In this document: piece after piece, positions 1-22,670 of the stretch | Layout: every line of letters starts with the position of its first letter | How positions within the stretch are numbered: position 1 is the stretch's first letter | Assembly (NCBI RefSeq): GCF_043641665.1 | Contig: NC_092180.1 | Coordinates: 2,812,608-2,876,607 of the forward strand | Reading direction: 5' to 3' | Length of the DNA: 64,000 nt | Origin: Enoplosus armatus | Lineage: Eukaryota; Chordata; Actinopteri; Centrarchiformes; Enoplosidae | Made by a program: the position numbers and the translations under genes | Notes under the pieces: generated by a model | Told to the model about the DNA's origin: nothing | Databases searched by the model: none | What the model saw: the letters and a program-made list of their open reading frames with translations, nothing else

Positions 1-136
1 CGCCATGTATAAAAAGCAGTGCACTGGCTGACTGAAGCTCCAGTTTGAGCCTCTCTCAGACCAGATCATCAGTTCTCTCTGTCTCAAAGTTACAGTTGTG
101 TCGGTCAAATAAGAAAGACCTGTGTGCTCCTCTCAG

Positions 137-11858
<11,722 letters not shown>

Positions 11859-11965
11859 TCTGAGTCCACATGTGCAAAATGCCTTCGACCACGTTAAATG
11901 TTCAGCATTAGTTCTGTTGCATGCCTCTGCTGTATATAACTTTATCCTGTCTGTTTTTATGGGAT

Positions 11966-11971
11966 AATAAA
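11966..11971 (+). terminator. tp53bp1: TP53BP1 polyadenylation signal AATAAA
   Basis: Canonical AATAAA 108 bp after the TP53BP1 stop codon, giving a short 3'UTR. It lies only 33 bp from the opposing TUBGCP4 signal. Confidence 0.8.
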
Positions 11972-12004
11972 TTGTGACCCTTGTTTCATTTTAATTGATT
12001 TAAG

Positions 12005-12010
12005 TTTATT
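12005..12010 (-). terminator. tubgcp4: TUBGCP4 polyadenylation signal AATAAA (minus strand)
   Basis: TTTATT on the plus strand reads AATAAA on the minus strand, about 890 bp after the TUBGCP4 stop. Cleavage 10-30 bp beyond it would fall at or past the TP53BP1 signal. Confidence 0.7.
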
Positions 12011-12429
12011 TTCTCTACAGACAATTGTACATGCGGGGTTTTAATATTTACAGTTTATACAAGGACAATGAGCGATAGCCAAAGGGTCGGATCACCCAAA
12101 CCACAAAAAAACATTTTCCCACTTCATTCCAGAGGTCTCTCGGCCTGCAGATAGCGTCCGGCGTTTGAGCCGAGCTGCTGAGAGCTGTCTGAGGTTCCTG
12201 CTTCCAGCCCTTCACAGTGGACGTCAATGGAATTTGCTTGTAATGTTCACAGATTGAAAAGAAATGACAGCAGGTCTACCAGTTACGCCAGACTCATTTT
12301 CAGGGATTTCTGCTATAAAGCAGGTTTAAATAAATTTGACTAACAGTCAGTTACCATGGAAACGTATCACAGGAGACTTATTCGAAAGCTTATTCGCTTT
12401 CTTGCCGAGAGTTAAAGGAGGAGATCAAT

Positions 12430-12790
12430 AAATCTCAAGTCTGTATGCTAAATATGAAGCTACAGCCAGGAGACGTAGCTTAGCTTAGCATAAAGACTGG
12501 AAACATCTAGCCTGGCTGGCTGTGTCCAAAGGCGTTTTTTTGCTAAGCTAAGCCAACCATCCTGGCCGTAGCCCTGACGAAACGTATACAAACATACTAC
12601 AAGTGTTGCTGGAGTTTTGACTTCTGTGAGAGTGTTATTGATCTTTACATCTCTCAGCAAGAAAGCAAATGTTTTAAGTTTCAGAGGAACGCATCTGAAA
12701 ATCTCTGGACAGAAAACAAAAACTATCTGCACAGCTAGAAACCACTAGAGGTGAGTGAGGAAAATACTTTCGGTGAACTAACCCTTTAAA
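12430..12790 (-). repeat. Dispersed repeat inside the TUBGCP4 3'UTR
   Basis: Contains TAGCTTAGCTTAGCA, AAGACTGGAAACA and CTAGCCTGGCTGGCTGTGTC, and ends in GGTGAACTAACCCTTTAAA, hallmarks of a very common percomorph repeat often found in 3'UTRs. It contains a perfect 13-bp inverted repeat (12478-12490 and 12541-12553). Boundaries are approximate. Confidence 0.65.
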
Positions 12791-12896
12791 GATGATTTTA
12801 ACAGGCATGCCACATTAACAGTACTTTGGTTAAGGCAAAAGCAAAGTTTCTTCTGTTCAGTGTGAGTTTGCAATAGATGAATCCTTCGAGCTCTTC

Positions 12897-15800
12897 TTAA
12901 ACACTGAAAAGAAAGAAGTTAAAGAACATTTTGGGATTAACCATAAGCACCTTGACCCCTGTTTGATTAGTGCATTCTAATAATTGTCTCAAATTTATTT
13001 TGATGCTAATTTCAAGCCCAGCAGATAATGGTGCATGGTGGTATTCTGGGTCCTACCTGCCCAGGGTGCCTCCAGCCTGCGTGTAGTATTTGTTGTAGTC
13101 CAGTCGCAGTAACAGCTGAGCCAGATCAGAGTTGATCTGATGGTTCCTCACGCTTGAAAGGATTTTAAACAGCAAGGAGGACTGGCGTCTAAAGCCCTGA
13201 AATTTAAACATGGCGTTATAACAAAATATATCTTTACATTTTCCAGCATTAGACAAATAAGGAGATATGTGACTCCACCTTGACCAGGATATCCAGCTGA
13301 GCCGTTCCCCTCTCGTCCAGTGACACAACACTCTGACTGACCAGAGAGCAGAAGTTATGACACAGCTCGAGGATCTCGTTCAGACAGTGGAACACCTGAG
13401 GACAGACATTTATTGAGACTTATTATTTAGAGAGCAAATAGTCTCAGCTCCAACATACTTTGGCCGAGTGATTTATACCGGCTTTAGGAGGATGAAGGAC
13501 TGGGCGAGCAGGTTACTGAGGAAGTGGTCGTGGGCCAGTCTGATGCTCTCAAAGTCTCTGGTGGAGTTGATCAGCTGAAGCAGCTGAGAGAACTGAGACT
13601 CCAGCACATCCACCTACAGACAGACAACAGGAAGCAATGCTCCAATCACAGGGGTCTTTAAACAGCCACCTCTGGGGCCAGATGCATACAACTCTGCCTA
13701 CACACAAAGACAAATATGCACTCTTCATGACATGTATAAAGCTATGTGGCCCTGCTTTATAAATCTCTAGAACTGTGAGACTGTGCACGTGCACAGGCCT
13801 GGTGTCCACTCCCACATTTAGCCATGAGTGGATGTACGAACGCCATTAGTCCTAAAATCTGTCAATGAAAAGAACAACAAAGAAGCACAATTTCAGTGAT
13901 TGTCTGTGTCGCATTGTTGAAGTCCTCCAAAATTACCACAGCAGTCCTTCTTACAAACAACCATCACGTCAGGCTGTGGCTGTTTATAGCACCCACACTG
14001 ACGTAATTCATCACGTGCACCTGGAAAGCATCTGCAGCGAAATCAAAGTGCTTAACAAAGAATCATATGAGGAGAACAAACAGGGAAATAAAATGATGTA
14101 AACTAGAAAACCAGGCAAATAAAAACAATAAAATCGAGCGCACAAATGTAATTATTTAAAATAAAGTTTATACATGCGTCTTTGATTAGCACATTATAGA
14201 AAAGGTTACACGTTTTATTACAGGTTATCAATATTACTATTATTTTAGTATTTTATATTTTCATTCATAATTACGGGTTCATCTTTTTTATATAAAACAA
14301 GTTGGCAGACATGTCACTCGCAGCTGCCATCTTTGTTTTGATTAGAAATTAATCTTTATTATCTTGTAGGTGATTATTTTTTTCAACCAGATGAAGACGA
14401 GGGTCTTTATGGAAGCTGGAAATCCATTGAAAACTGGTCCGTTAATGTTTGTTTGTTAAATGACATTGTGCATGTTTTAAAGATCAACAGGGATTTACCT
14501 GCTCTCGAAAACCAAGCGTACTGTAAGAAGAACACAGTCTGTTTTTATAAATACTGGTGTGTGTGTGTGGGGGGGGGGGGGGGGGGGGTGCATGTGTGCA
14601 CATTGTTTATACATCTGCTGCCTCTTTCACAGTATTATTACCTGCAGGTAGTACTGCAGGTTGTCAATGAAGAACGCCATGTGGTTGCGTAGTCTCCATT
14701 TAACAGCATCTGTCTGGCTGGACTTGAGGTGTTTCCTCTGCATCTGTAGAGCCCAGCAGTGCTGCAGCTGCGACTGCACCCGCCGCACACTCAGCAGGTA
14801 CCTGAACACAACGTTGTACCTGAGCACAGAGGAAACGGGAGGAGAGCGTGCTCACCAGCTGTACTCAAAACAAAGAGACTTTTGAATAGATGCTAATATG
14901 GAGCCGAATGAGAACACACTTCTCCAAGACAGCAGGAGTGAAGAGGATGTGCAGCGGCCACTGGACCTTGTAGGTGAGGCCGAGAGCCGCCCAACCTGTG
15001 GGAGGGACCTCACGGGGGGAGGTGTCTTGTGGAGGAGTGGCTCCATCTCTGGGGCCTGTCGCCTCTGAAAGCACAGGTATAATAACCATTAACTACCGAT
15101 TGGACGATAACTGACTCCGTCCACGGTGTGTGTAAGGAGGATTCACCACAGCTTCCCTGAGCCCAAGGGGGACATCGTTTACAAAACAATAAACAAAACA
15201 AAAGATAGTTGATTTTACAATGATAAACCAGAGAAAAGCAACACGTCCTCACGTTTGAGTAACTATACATTGTTGTTAATTCTTTGATTAGTTGATTGAG
15301 AGAAACGTGATTGTTTCAGCACAAGTTAGAAGATTTGGTGTGGTTCTCTTCTCATTTCTGGCACCTTGTTGTGTGATATGTAAGGGTATAAGATGAGGGC
15401 TGCTCTCTTGATTGTCTAACAGTTTGATCATAAAACCACTGGATGGCGCTAAATACCAAATAAAGGCGAGCATCATCTCAAAGTAATAAGGCTTCTATTG
15501 GTATTCATTTCTGTTAACACAACATCAACAGTAAGCTCTGGTCGGCCGCACACCTTTGCTGTCTTTGCCCTGGTAGTCTACTGTGAGGTGCAGCAGAGGC
15601 AGGAGGTTGTCGTCGTCCAGGAGCACCTTATGAGCTGCCTGCTGAAAGGCCACGTTTACATCTGTGGAAGAGAAAACACGTTCACACGCACACACTTCTT
15701 CTTATGACAGCTGTCACCACGAGTTCTGAATGCAATGAAGTGGACAATAAGTGAGTTTGCACTGGTGCTGCTGACTTCTCATGCTCCACTGCCCCTACAC

Positions 15801-18800
15801 TGGATGAAAACATCAACATTTAAATTTAGTATTGTAGATTTTTTGCTTTGCCTTGATATGAGTTCAATGTGCAAAACATTCTACATTTGCCTTTCAATAA
15901 ACCAAAATGAGGTTAACAGTAAAATAGTGAATCTACGTCTAAGTAGTTTGGGTTTATTGCCTCCTTTTCTTCTGACCAAACGTGAGCAAGCATGAATGAG
16001 ATTATTTTTATGTTTCCCAACATGTGGCATTGTGATATCGGATCTATACGCTATTATATTTTAGCCATGAATATCAATGGCCTGTTACTCCCTGCTGTGG
16101 TTTCCAGTTGGGATTGTTGGAGCAGCAACAACAAGCATTCTGTGTAACAACTGAACAATGAAGCCTGGAGGAAAACGACTTCACACATCTCGTCAGGTTT
16201 GCATATCAAAAATTACCGTGCTCAGTGACGGCTGTTGGAGGCGTCTTCAGCATGTGCTGCGCAAGGTCGATAAAAACCTGGTAGAGCTCGCCGCGACCCA
16301 GCAAATAGAAGTCCTTAATAATCTGGGAGAAAATACAAACGTCAGCAATGTTCATTTTGCACTGATTTATGATCCAGAAGTGTGATTAATATAATGAAGA
16401 CCTTGAGCTGTTCCAGCAGATCGGACTCCTCCACCATCAACGTCCAGAGATGCTGCAAGTCAGAAAGATTGGGACCTTTTACTTTTGTCACTTTGAGCAT
16501 CAACTTGAATGTTATTCAGCTGAAAGAAGAGAATAATGCAGCAGTACATGAGCTCACCTCTGCCACTGTGCTCCTGATGCGATCAATCAAATTTTCAAAA
16601 TCCACCAGGCTGAAAAGAGGCTGCTGTTTGAGTCTGTGCAGTTCGGCAGCAAACATGTCCTCCTGGTGCTTCAGTATGGAGCCTGAAACAAACGAGATGT
16701 GTTGTATTCTCTTAGTGACAGAGTTTGCTAGTACAAGACTTCACTTAGATCATAGCAGGATAGACTACCGGCTCTAGATGGGCTGTGGTTGTGGTTTTCA
16801 AACATCTGCACAGATTCTCCAACAAAGAGGATCTTCTCAGCCACTCTGATGGGAATGTAAGAAGGCAGCATCTCTGTTCGCAGGGAGAACTGCTGCAGAG
16901 ACGGAGCCAGCATGTTCTCCTCCTCGATCAGCCTCTGCACCACAACACAGCAGGACATCAAGTTTAAAAACACGTACTGAGCTCTTGTCCAGTGTTGGAT
17001 GTGGGTCTGTAGTTTTGTAGTTCTCACCAGGTCCTGTAGTTCTCTGAGCTGTTTCCCGCTCAGGCCTCCCAGCCCCAGGTCCTCCTCCTCCTCCTCCTGG
17101 TTGGCAGCAGCTCCTCCTGCACTTGGCCCCTGCTTCACGAAAAACTCCTCGCTTTGGTCCAGCAGCAATCCGTGCAGCATCCAAGCTGCCAGCTGCTTGT
17201 ACATCACACCATGGCACACTGCAAGAATCCTGCAGAACGTAGAAAAAACAACTTCAACACAAAGACACACAAATGTTTTTGTATCTTAGTGTGAAAACGT
17301 ACATAATAAATAAGATAATATGACTATAATTATATTATATAGGGAGTATATAGCCCAGCCCACCAATGATAAACTTTGATTAAGGTCTTTGTCAGAGGGA
17401 GCGGACTTACTTTTCTAAGGCCATGCGTACAGGAGGAAGCCCCCCACAACTGTGCTTGTACACCGTCTCCAGGATCTGACAGCCATGGATCTAAAGCATC
17501 ACACAAGGCAAGGAGTACATAGGTGTCAGTTCTGCCAGTACTGTCAGTACCCAAGTGTTACTCTAGATTAGTAGATCTAGTTTTCTAGGCATTTTCTTCA
17601 CACAGTGCGACCCCAAATTTTATGTCATGTTTTGGTCTCTTTTTTCGTTTAGTTTGCATAAAATGTACTGAGAGATGGACAAGCTGCACCCTAAAATGAT
17701 TGTCGACTGACCGATTGTCAAATTTCTGAAAGTTCTGCAAAATTAAATCAGGGTGTTGACTACCTTCATATGAATATAGTCAAGAGGATGTGACCAGATG
17801 ACATGATTAATCCGGCATCATGGCACGTCATTGCTGCCTCCCACATGAGAAGACATTTGTGTTTTCTCTCAATTTTTAACAAATTACTTTGGTCTCTTGA
17901 TCACGTGTATTTTGTTGGGTTTTTATCGGCTGCTATGGTGATAAAAGGGGGATGACGTGCAACAAGGGTTCTGGTTTGCACTCCCCTCCTAATCATGTGC
18001 AACATGGGCAGCACGGTGCGCCACCCTGAACTTACATCTCCTGGTGAACTACTTCTATAAACAATCCTCACCTTCTGTGATTTTATAGTCTCTACCACCA
18101 CCATCACAGAAGGAAACAGCAACTGGAACTTAACAAAGACAAAGTACAGTGTTAGACAAACAGATGTGTTCAATGGAAAAAATCTTAAACTTATCTCTTT
18201 AGAAATCCCATTAATGCTTTACCTGATCAAGCTTGTAATTCACGTGAGATATTGTGAGATGTGGATCTCCAAGGAACTGAAAGATACACACAAGTTAAAT
18301 GAGCATCCTGTCACATACTTCACCATTTATTGTTGTTGGTTGTGTCATTTTACCTCTTGTTCGAGGTCCAGCAGGGCCTGTCTGTACGGCTGCAGCACAG
18401 AGTCCAGCCCTGTGCAGAAAGCCCGCAAGTAAATTCCATGAAGTCCCGTCTGGTTGGGCTGGTTCGTGTGATGTTCCTAAAAGAAAAAAAAATCCAGCGA
18501 GGAAGGTTTATTCAGTCAGAGAATGGTAAGGTGCTCTTTACTGAATATGTCCTGTTATATAGCATCTAGAGACTTTACTCACTTGTTGATGCACATGGCC
18601 GGTGTGTTGTTCTATAAACTCTGTAAAGCGTATGTAATCTGAGCCCAGTTTGGAGAGCCGATTGAGGACACTGGTCTCACTTGGGTGAAGGAAGGGCAGG
18701 TCCTGGGACACCTGAGGGTGAAACAAAGTGGTTCATGTTTGAAAAGAAACACTGTGTGCCTCCAATACATAAAAGGCTACTGTGGTGCATTTTCTTTCAG

Positions 18801-19488
18801 CTGCTTATTGTCAAGTTTAACCCTGTACAATGACGATGTTACACCCACTCTTTAAGCGAGGCTTGCACATGAATAAATAGTTGCACCCTCCTGTGACTCA
18901 AAACATCAATCATCCTGTTCGTTACAATCAAAATCCCTAAAGTCAGGGAAGAGGCTATAGAAGAATATAACTCCATTTATAGACTCTCCTAACTTCTGTA
19001 TGTATATAATAAAACGTCATTCTTGAATGTAACTATTCACTTCAAATGCTTCTTCATTTTCATATAGCCCTGGTTATTATAAATAAGAAAAAGAGCAATA
19101 CATCTATATTTGAAGAAGATACTTTCAGAGGCAGATAAGAGTGTCTAACATTATTGTTTCTATAATATTGTACATATCACTTCTAATTGCTGAATTTGAA
19201 TCACTCTCTTAAGCTAACTTATGCTAACGTGTAACTATACTGCCAGCAAAGACAATAATATGATTGCGATATGTTAGGCTTGTTAAAAAAAAAGTTTTAT
19301 ATGATGTATAAAGTACATGCTTTAAAAAGTGCAAAACGTTTTAGCTAGCATGTCAATGTTAAATCAGAAGCGTTGTTTCTTCAGAGAGCTGCAAGGTGTT
19401 TTAGTTTTACCTGCAAACCTGTTCGTTTGTTCCAGGTGAAAATCGTCCCCGGGTATCCACTCAACGCCAGCAACAGCTCGTGAATCAT
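12897..19488 (-). CDS. tubgcp4: TUBGCP4, gamma-tubulin complex component 4 (complete)
   Basis: Subunit of the gamma-tubulin ring complex that nucleates microtubules at centrosomes. Eighteen coding exons on the minus strand: 19411-19488 (ATG), 18583-18711, 18354-18476, 18223-18276, 18072-18128, 17411-17490, 17028-17229, 16769-16934, 16558-16682, 16402-16452, 16217-16322, 15554-15661, 14920-15064, 14642-14819, 13479-13613, 13279-13395, 13057-13196, 12897-12903. The joined frame is 666 residues, essentially the human length. It starts MIHELLLALSGYPG like human and contains GRIP1 (LPSYIPIRVAEKILFVGESV) and GRIP2 (GWAALGLTYKVQWPLHILF, VFRYLLSVRRVQ) signatures. The last coding exon supplies only the final Ser-Val and stop, replacing human SFGM. 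Retention of the last intron would end at TAG just after GTLGR. Head-to-head with CDKN2AIP and tail-to-tail with TP53BP1. Confidence 0.97.
13640..14300. other. Long TUBGCP4 intron stretch, partly repeat-like
   Basis: Intron between the exons at 13479-13613 and 14642-14819. The part around 13660-13860 (ATGTATAAAGC, GGCCCTGCTTTATAAA, GAGTGGATGTACGAACG) looks like a degenerate dispersed repeat; the remainder is AT-rich. No exon or RNA gene recognised. Confidence 0.4.
14569..14588 (+). repeat. G20 homopolymer after a short (TG)n
   Basis: Twenty consecutive G residues about 50 bp from the donor side of the TUBGCP4 exon at 14642-14819. On the transcribed (minus) sense this is a C-run inside an intron. 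Confidence 0.95.
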
Positions 19489-20378
19489 GTTAATTCACCG
19501 TGAATTGAGTAAAATTGAAAATGCAGCGGTGAGTTTGTAATTCATCCACCAAAACAAACTGCCGCCCGAGCTGTCGCAGGCTGGCTACGTAACGACGCAA
19601 AGCATCACGGGGCATGGACTGTGGTTGCTAGCCAGCAGTAACCAGAGTAACGATCAGCGACGATGCGTCGTTTTCGCTTATCATTTACTTTGATTTTGAA
19701 ATGTCACAAAAGTAAAACGGGCTATTATTCGGTTTTACACTGCTAAGAGACGACATTAAAGCACAAGTTGTTGCTTTGGGGCTTAAATGAGCTCTGCGAG
19801 GTATGTAAACAAAACAAGCGAAAGTTAGCATGGCAACCTGTAGCTAGCACTGCGCTTCTGGGAAATGTAGTTCCTCCCCGCCAAAAGGCAGCGTCGTCAT
19901 TCTTGCGTCATCATTCGGTCATGTAGATAGCTAGCAACACCTCACAACGGAGAGAGCTTGGTATGTCGTAGTTACAAGTTAAAAACGATTAACGCCACTT
20001 TATACAGACTGTATAAGCTGTGGATATCACGTTACTCGCTTTTTTATTAAGCTTGATAACATGATATAATTATCAGCGTGGCTTCTAGCACAGCTATTGA
20101 ACAGCTAGCCGCTCGGCTTAACTTAACGTAAGTTGCTAAAGTCAGTTAGTGTCTGTGGCTATCTGGAAAACTAGTTAGCTTAGCTAGGCTACAACCAGGC
20201 AAGTTAACAACAGAATACTATCTGATACTACTAGGCATACAGCTTTATCAGTTCTTCTCTAGCCTCGTTCGGTTTAATTACATCAGTTAGCCCGATTCAA
20301 GCTAGCTGTACTAACGTTAACTTAGCTGCCAGACAAATAAATAAGCATGTGTGGGTTTTCTATGCCTCTTATATACAG
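19489..20378. promoter_or_regulatory. Shared divergent promoter region of TUBGCP4 and CDKN2AIP
   Basis: The two ATGs are 908 bp apart and point away from each other. No TATA box was seen. The region has CG-containing elements including TGCGTCATCA (CRE/ATF-like, near 19905) and a ZNF143-type element at 19854-19871. A donor-like site at 19960/19961 (CTTG|GTATGT) pairs in principle with an acceptor at 20378/20379 to give a 5'UTR intron for CDKN2AIP. Many GCTAGC/TTAGCTTAGC motifs lie between 19820 and 20330. Promoter status is inferred from position and motifs. Confidence 0.65.
19854..19871 (-). promoter_or_regulatory. ZNF143/STAF-type SBS element
   Basis: The minus strand reads ACTACATTTCCCAGAAGC, very close to the ZNF143 consensus ACTACAATTCCCAGAATGC, a motif typical of bidirectional housekeeping promoters. 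It lies between two divergent genes, which fits. Confidence 0.6.
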
Positions 20379-20395
20379 AGTTTGTCATCGCAGGG

Positions 20396-22670
20396 ATGGC
20401 GGGGGAGAGGAGTGGAGAGGACGTCGTTTCAGAGTACCTGGACCAGAACCCGCAGCTGGCCGAATGGGTCGACACTCTAAGGGAGTACTGTGAGAGCAAC
20501 AAACAGTGGTCTGCTCGTAGAGAGTTCATCCTGAGAAACATGGAGGCTTTCCCTACAGTGGAGCCAGGAGTCCCCAGCAGCAGTCTGGACAGGCTGCTCT
20601 CTCTGTCCATGGTATGGGCCAATCACGTTTTCCTCGGCTGCAGGTAAGACACACTGACAGAGCAGAGTGATAGACTCCAGAAAGCAAAGATCAAGGCATA
20701 CAGATCATTAGTCCACTTTTCTCTGCCCCCTTCATCCCTCAGCTATCCACAGGCTGTCATGGACAAGATCAAGGAGATGGGTGAGGGGATCGTTGTCCAA
20801 GATGCTCCAGTTCATAAAACAACAAAAGATGGAATCATGGCCAGAGGAAAGAGGAGTGCCACATCTGGTAATGTACTGCATGTTTTTAATGAAGCAAACT
20901 GCTGCATTTACTTTGTGTATGATGCGGCTGAAATCTTTTTAATAAAGCAGGAACAGTTCAGGTGCACACAGTATGAAAACCTAATGTTTGCAATAACACT
21001 ATTTTATCATTTTAGCCTGTTGTGGAGTGACAGAAAAATAAGAAGAAAGTGACACTGTACTATGCATGCTGGCAGATGGTGGTGTTGTATTGGATTGCAT
21101 TGTAAGCTTCTAATATTCTGTTTATCAGAATTAGAAATACTTTATTGATCAATTTCCCTCCGGGGATCAATAAAGTGATTCTGATTCTGATTCTGGGGGG
21201 AAATTATACAGTACTGGTGCTCCCATTCAAGAGTAGAAAGTAACATAAATTTAGAAATAAGAGTATGTACAAAAATAAGATATAAAAGATAAGATACAAA
21301 AATAAAAAATATATACAAAAACAATGTATATGTATGTATGTGTGTATGTATATACCTATATATATATGTATATATATACATATTATGTATATATGTATAT
21401 GTATCTATATACATATATATATGTATATATGTATTGCACTGTTTAAAAGAATAAATAATGAGGTAGTATATGGCAGGTGAAGTAGGTAGTGCCATGTATG
21501 TAAATATGGCTGGAAACAAAATATTAGAATGCCTTTCAACTCGTTGCAATCCATCACAATCCATCATGGTCTTAAAAATGACATTAGTAAACACCTCTGT
21601 GACAGTCTCCACAAAAACCGAAATGAAAGCTGAAATAGTCACCCACAAAATGTCGTCATGTTATTGATGTTTTGTGTGTTTTTTTCCTATAGCCCATCTC
21701 TAATGATTCATGGTATTAAGAAAGGGCTTACAATAAATGACAACAAACAGTGCATGGTAATAACATTTTTGTATTATTGATTTGGGGTGATTTGAACACA
21801 CATTAGGGATTACCAAAATCTGGTTACCTTGAATAGCCCGTATATGTGACTACTTGCAAACTGAATAAGCTAGATAGTGGGAAGCACTCTCCTTCCGTAG
21901 CTCGTTATGGACCATCAGCGTGTATCAGTGCTATTTTGTATTTCAGCAGGGTTTCAGTGTAATTACCTACAGGCAGGTTTTTTTCTTTACACACCCACAC
22001 TTGAGGCTGGAGTCTGTTTCCTCATTAAATGCTGTTACTTTGTGCAGTCATCACTGTCCTGCCTGTTGTGTCATCATTTGCAGAGGGCGATGCTGACAGC
22101 TGTATGAAAAGAGCCAAATGTGGGCCTAATGAGCTTGACAGTCGACCTGCTGTGAGGACAGCTACGTGGGCTGTCAATCAGAAATCAGGACCTCCTCCAC
22201 AGGCTCCAGCAGAGCACCAGCCCTTCTTCAACCGCCTCTACAAGGCGGTGGCCTGGAAGTTGGTGTCGGCAGGGGGCTTCGGGCCCAACTTGGACCATTT
22301 TGAAATACTTCGTAGCTGTGTAGAGTCATGTAAACAGACCCTGGCCTGTGTGTTTGTGCCACTGAAGGACATTGAAGGCCTCCCCGCAGGGCGCACACAG
22401 AAGGAAGGCCATGTGTGTGAGATTCGCTGTCAGACTGTTTACATGGGGACAGGATACGGGCGTGACGAGTCTGCTGCCAAAGCCATGGCTTCCAAAGAGG
22501 CCCTAAAAGTCTTTCAGGGCCGAAAAGTGACAGTAAAGATCTGCAGACGGAGGTTCAAAGGGAAAGATGTGGAGGATTTGATGTTGTTGGACGAACAGCC
22601 TCGGAGTCAGGGCTTTCCTCCTGCACTCAGCTACCCTTTTCAGGACGAGGAGGAAGAAGCTTCTTCTTAG
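20396..22670 (+). CDS. cdkn2aip: CDKN2AIP (CARF), XTBD and dsRNA-binding-like protein, compact form
   Basis: Nuclear protein that binds the exonuclease XRN2 and acts in the ARF-p53-HDM2 pathway in mammals. Exons 20396-20643, 20743-20867 and 22084-22670 join in phase to 319 residues. The XTBD (XRN2-binding) domain is at about residues 8-105: VSEYLDQNPQLAEWVDTLRE, LSLSMVWANHVFLGC, YPQAVMDKIKEMGEGI. The C-terminal domain, from about residue 165, has FFNRLYKAVAWKLVSAGGF, ETGTGYG-like YMGTGYGRDESAAKAMAS and VKICRRRFKGKDVEDL, all closely matching human CDKN2AIP. Human is 580 residues; the difference is the long Ser/Thr-rich linker, here cut to about 50 residues. The start follows QAGG-like 5'UTR and is the first ATG of the conserved frame. 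CDKN2AIPNL is excluded because it lacks the C-terminal domain. Confidence 0.95.
21126..21196 (-). mobile_element. Fragment resembling the 3' end of an L2/CR1-type LINE
   Basis: The plus strand reads ACTTTATTGATCAATTTCCC, then GGGGATCAATAAAG, then three copies of TGATTC(TG). The GGGATCAATAAAG plus short tandem tail is typical of fish non-LTR 3' ends. It lies in CDKN2AIP intron 2; orientation is uncertain because an inverted pair is present. Confidence 0.5.
21310..21440. repeat. TATG/TA-rich simple repeat
   Basis: Imperfect runs of TATATG, TATGTA and TATACA in CDKN2AIP intron 2. Purely low-complexity. Confidence 0.85.

Noticed and set aside
16728..17270. A single 180-residue minus-strand frame through TUBGCP4 exons 7 and 8
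   Set aside because: It reads through a 93-bp intron with good GT-AG ends; human GCP4 lacks the intervening residues. Kept only as a retention observation.
21142..21648. 168-residue minus-strand frame rich in Tyr, Ile and Thr
   Set aside because: Driven by TATG/TA simple repeats within CDKN2AIP intron 2.
20396..22670. CDKN2AIPNL or NKRF instead of CDKN2AIP
   Set aside because: CDKN2AIPNL has only the XTBD domain, and NKRF has a different domain set; the C-terminal FFNRLYKAVAWKLV block is CDKN2AIP-specific.
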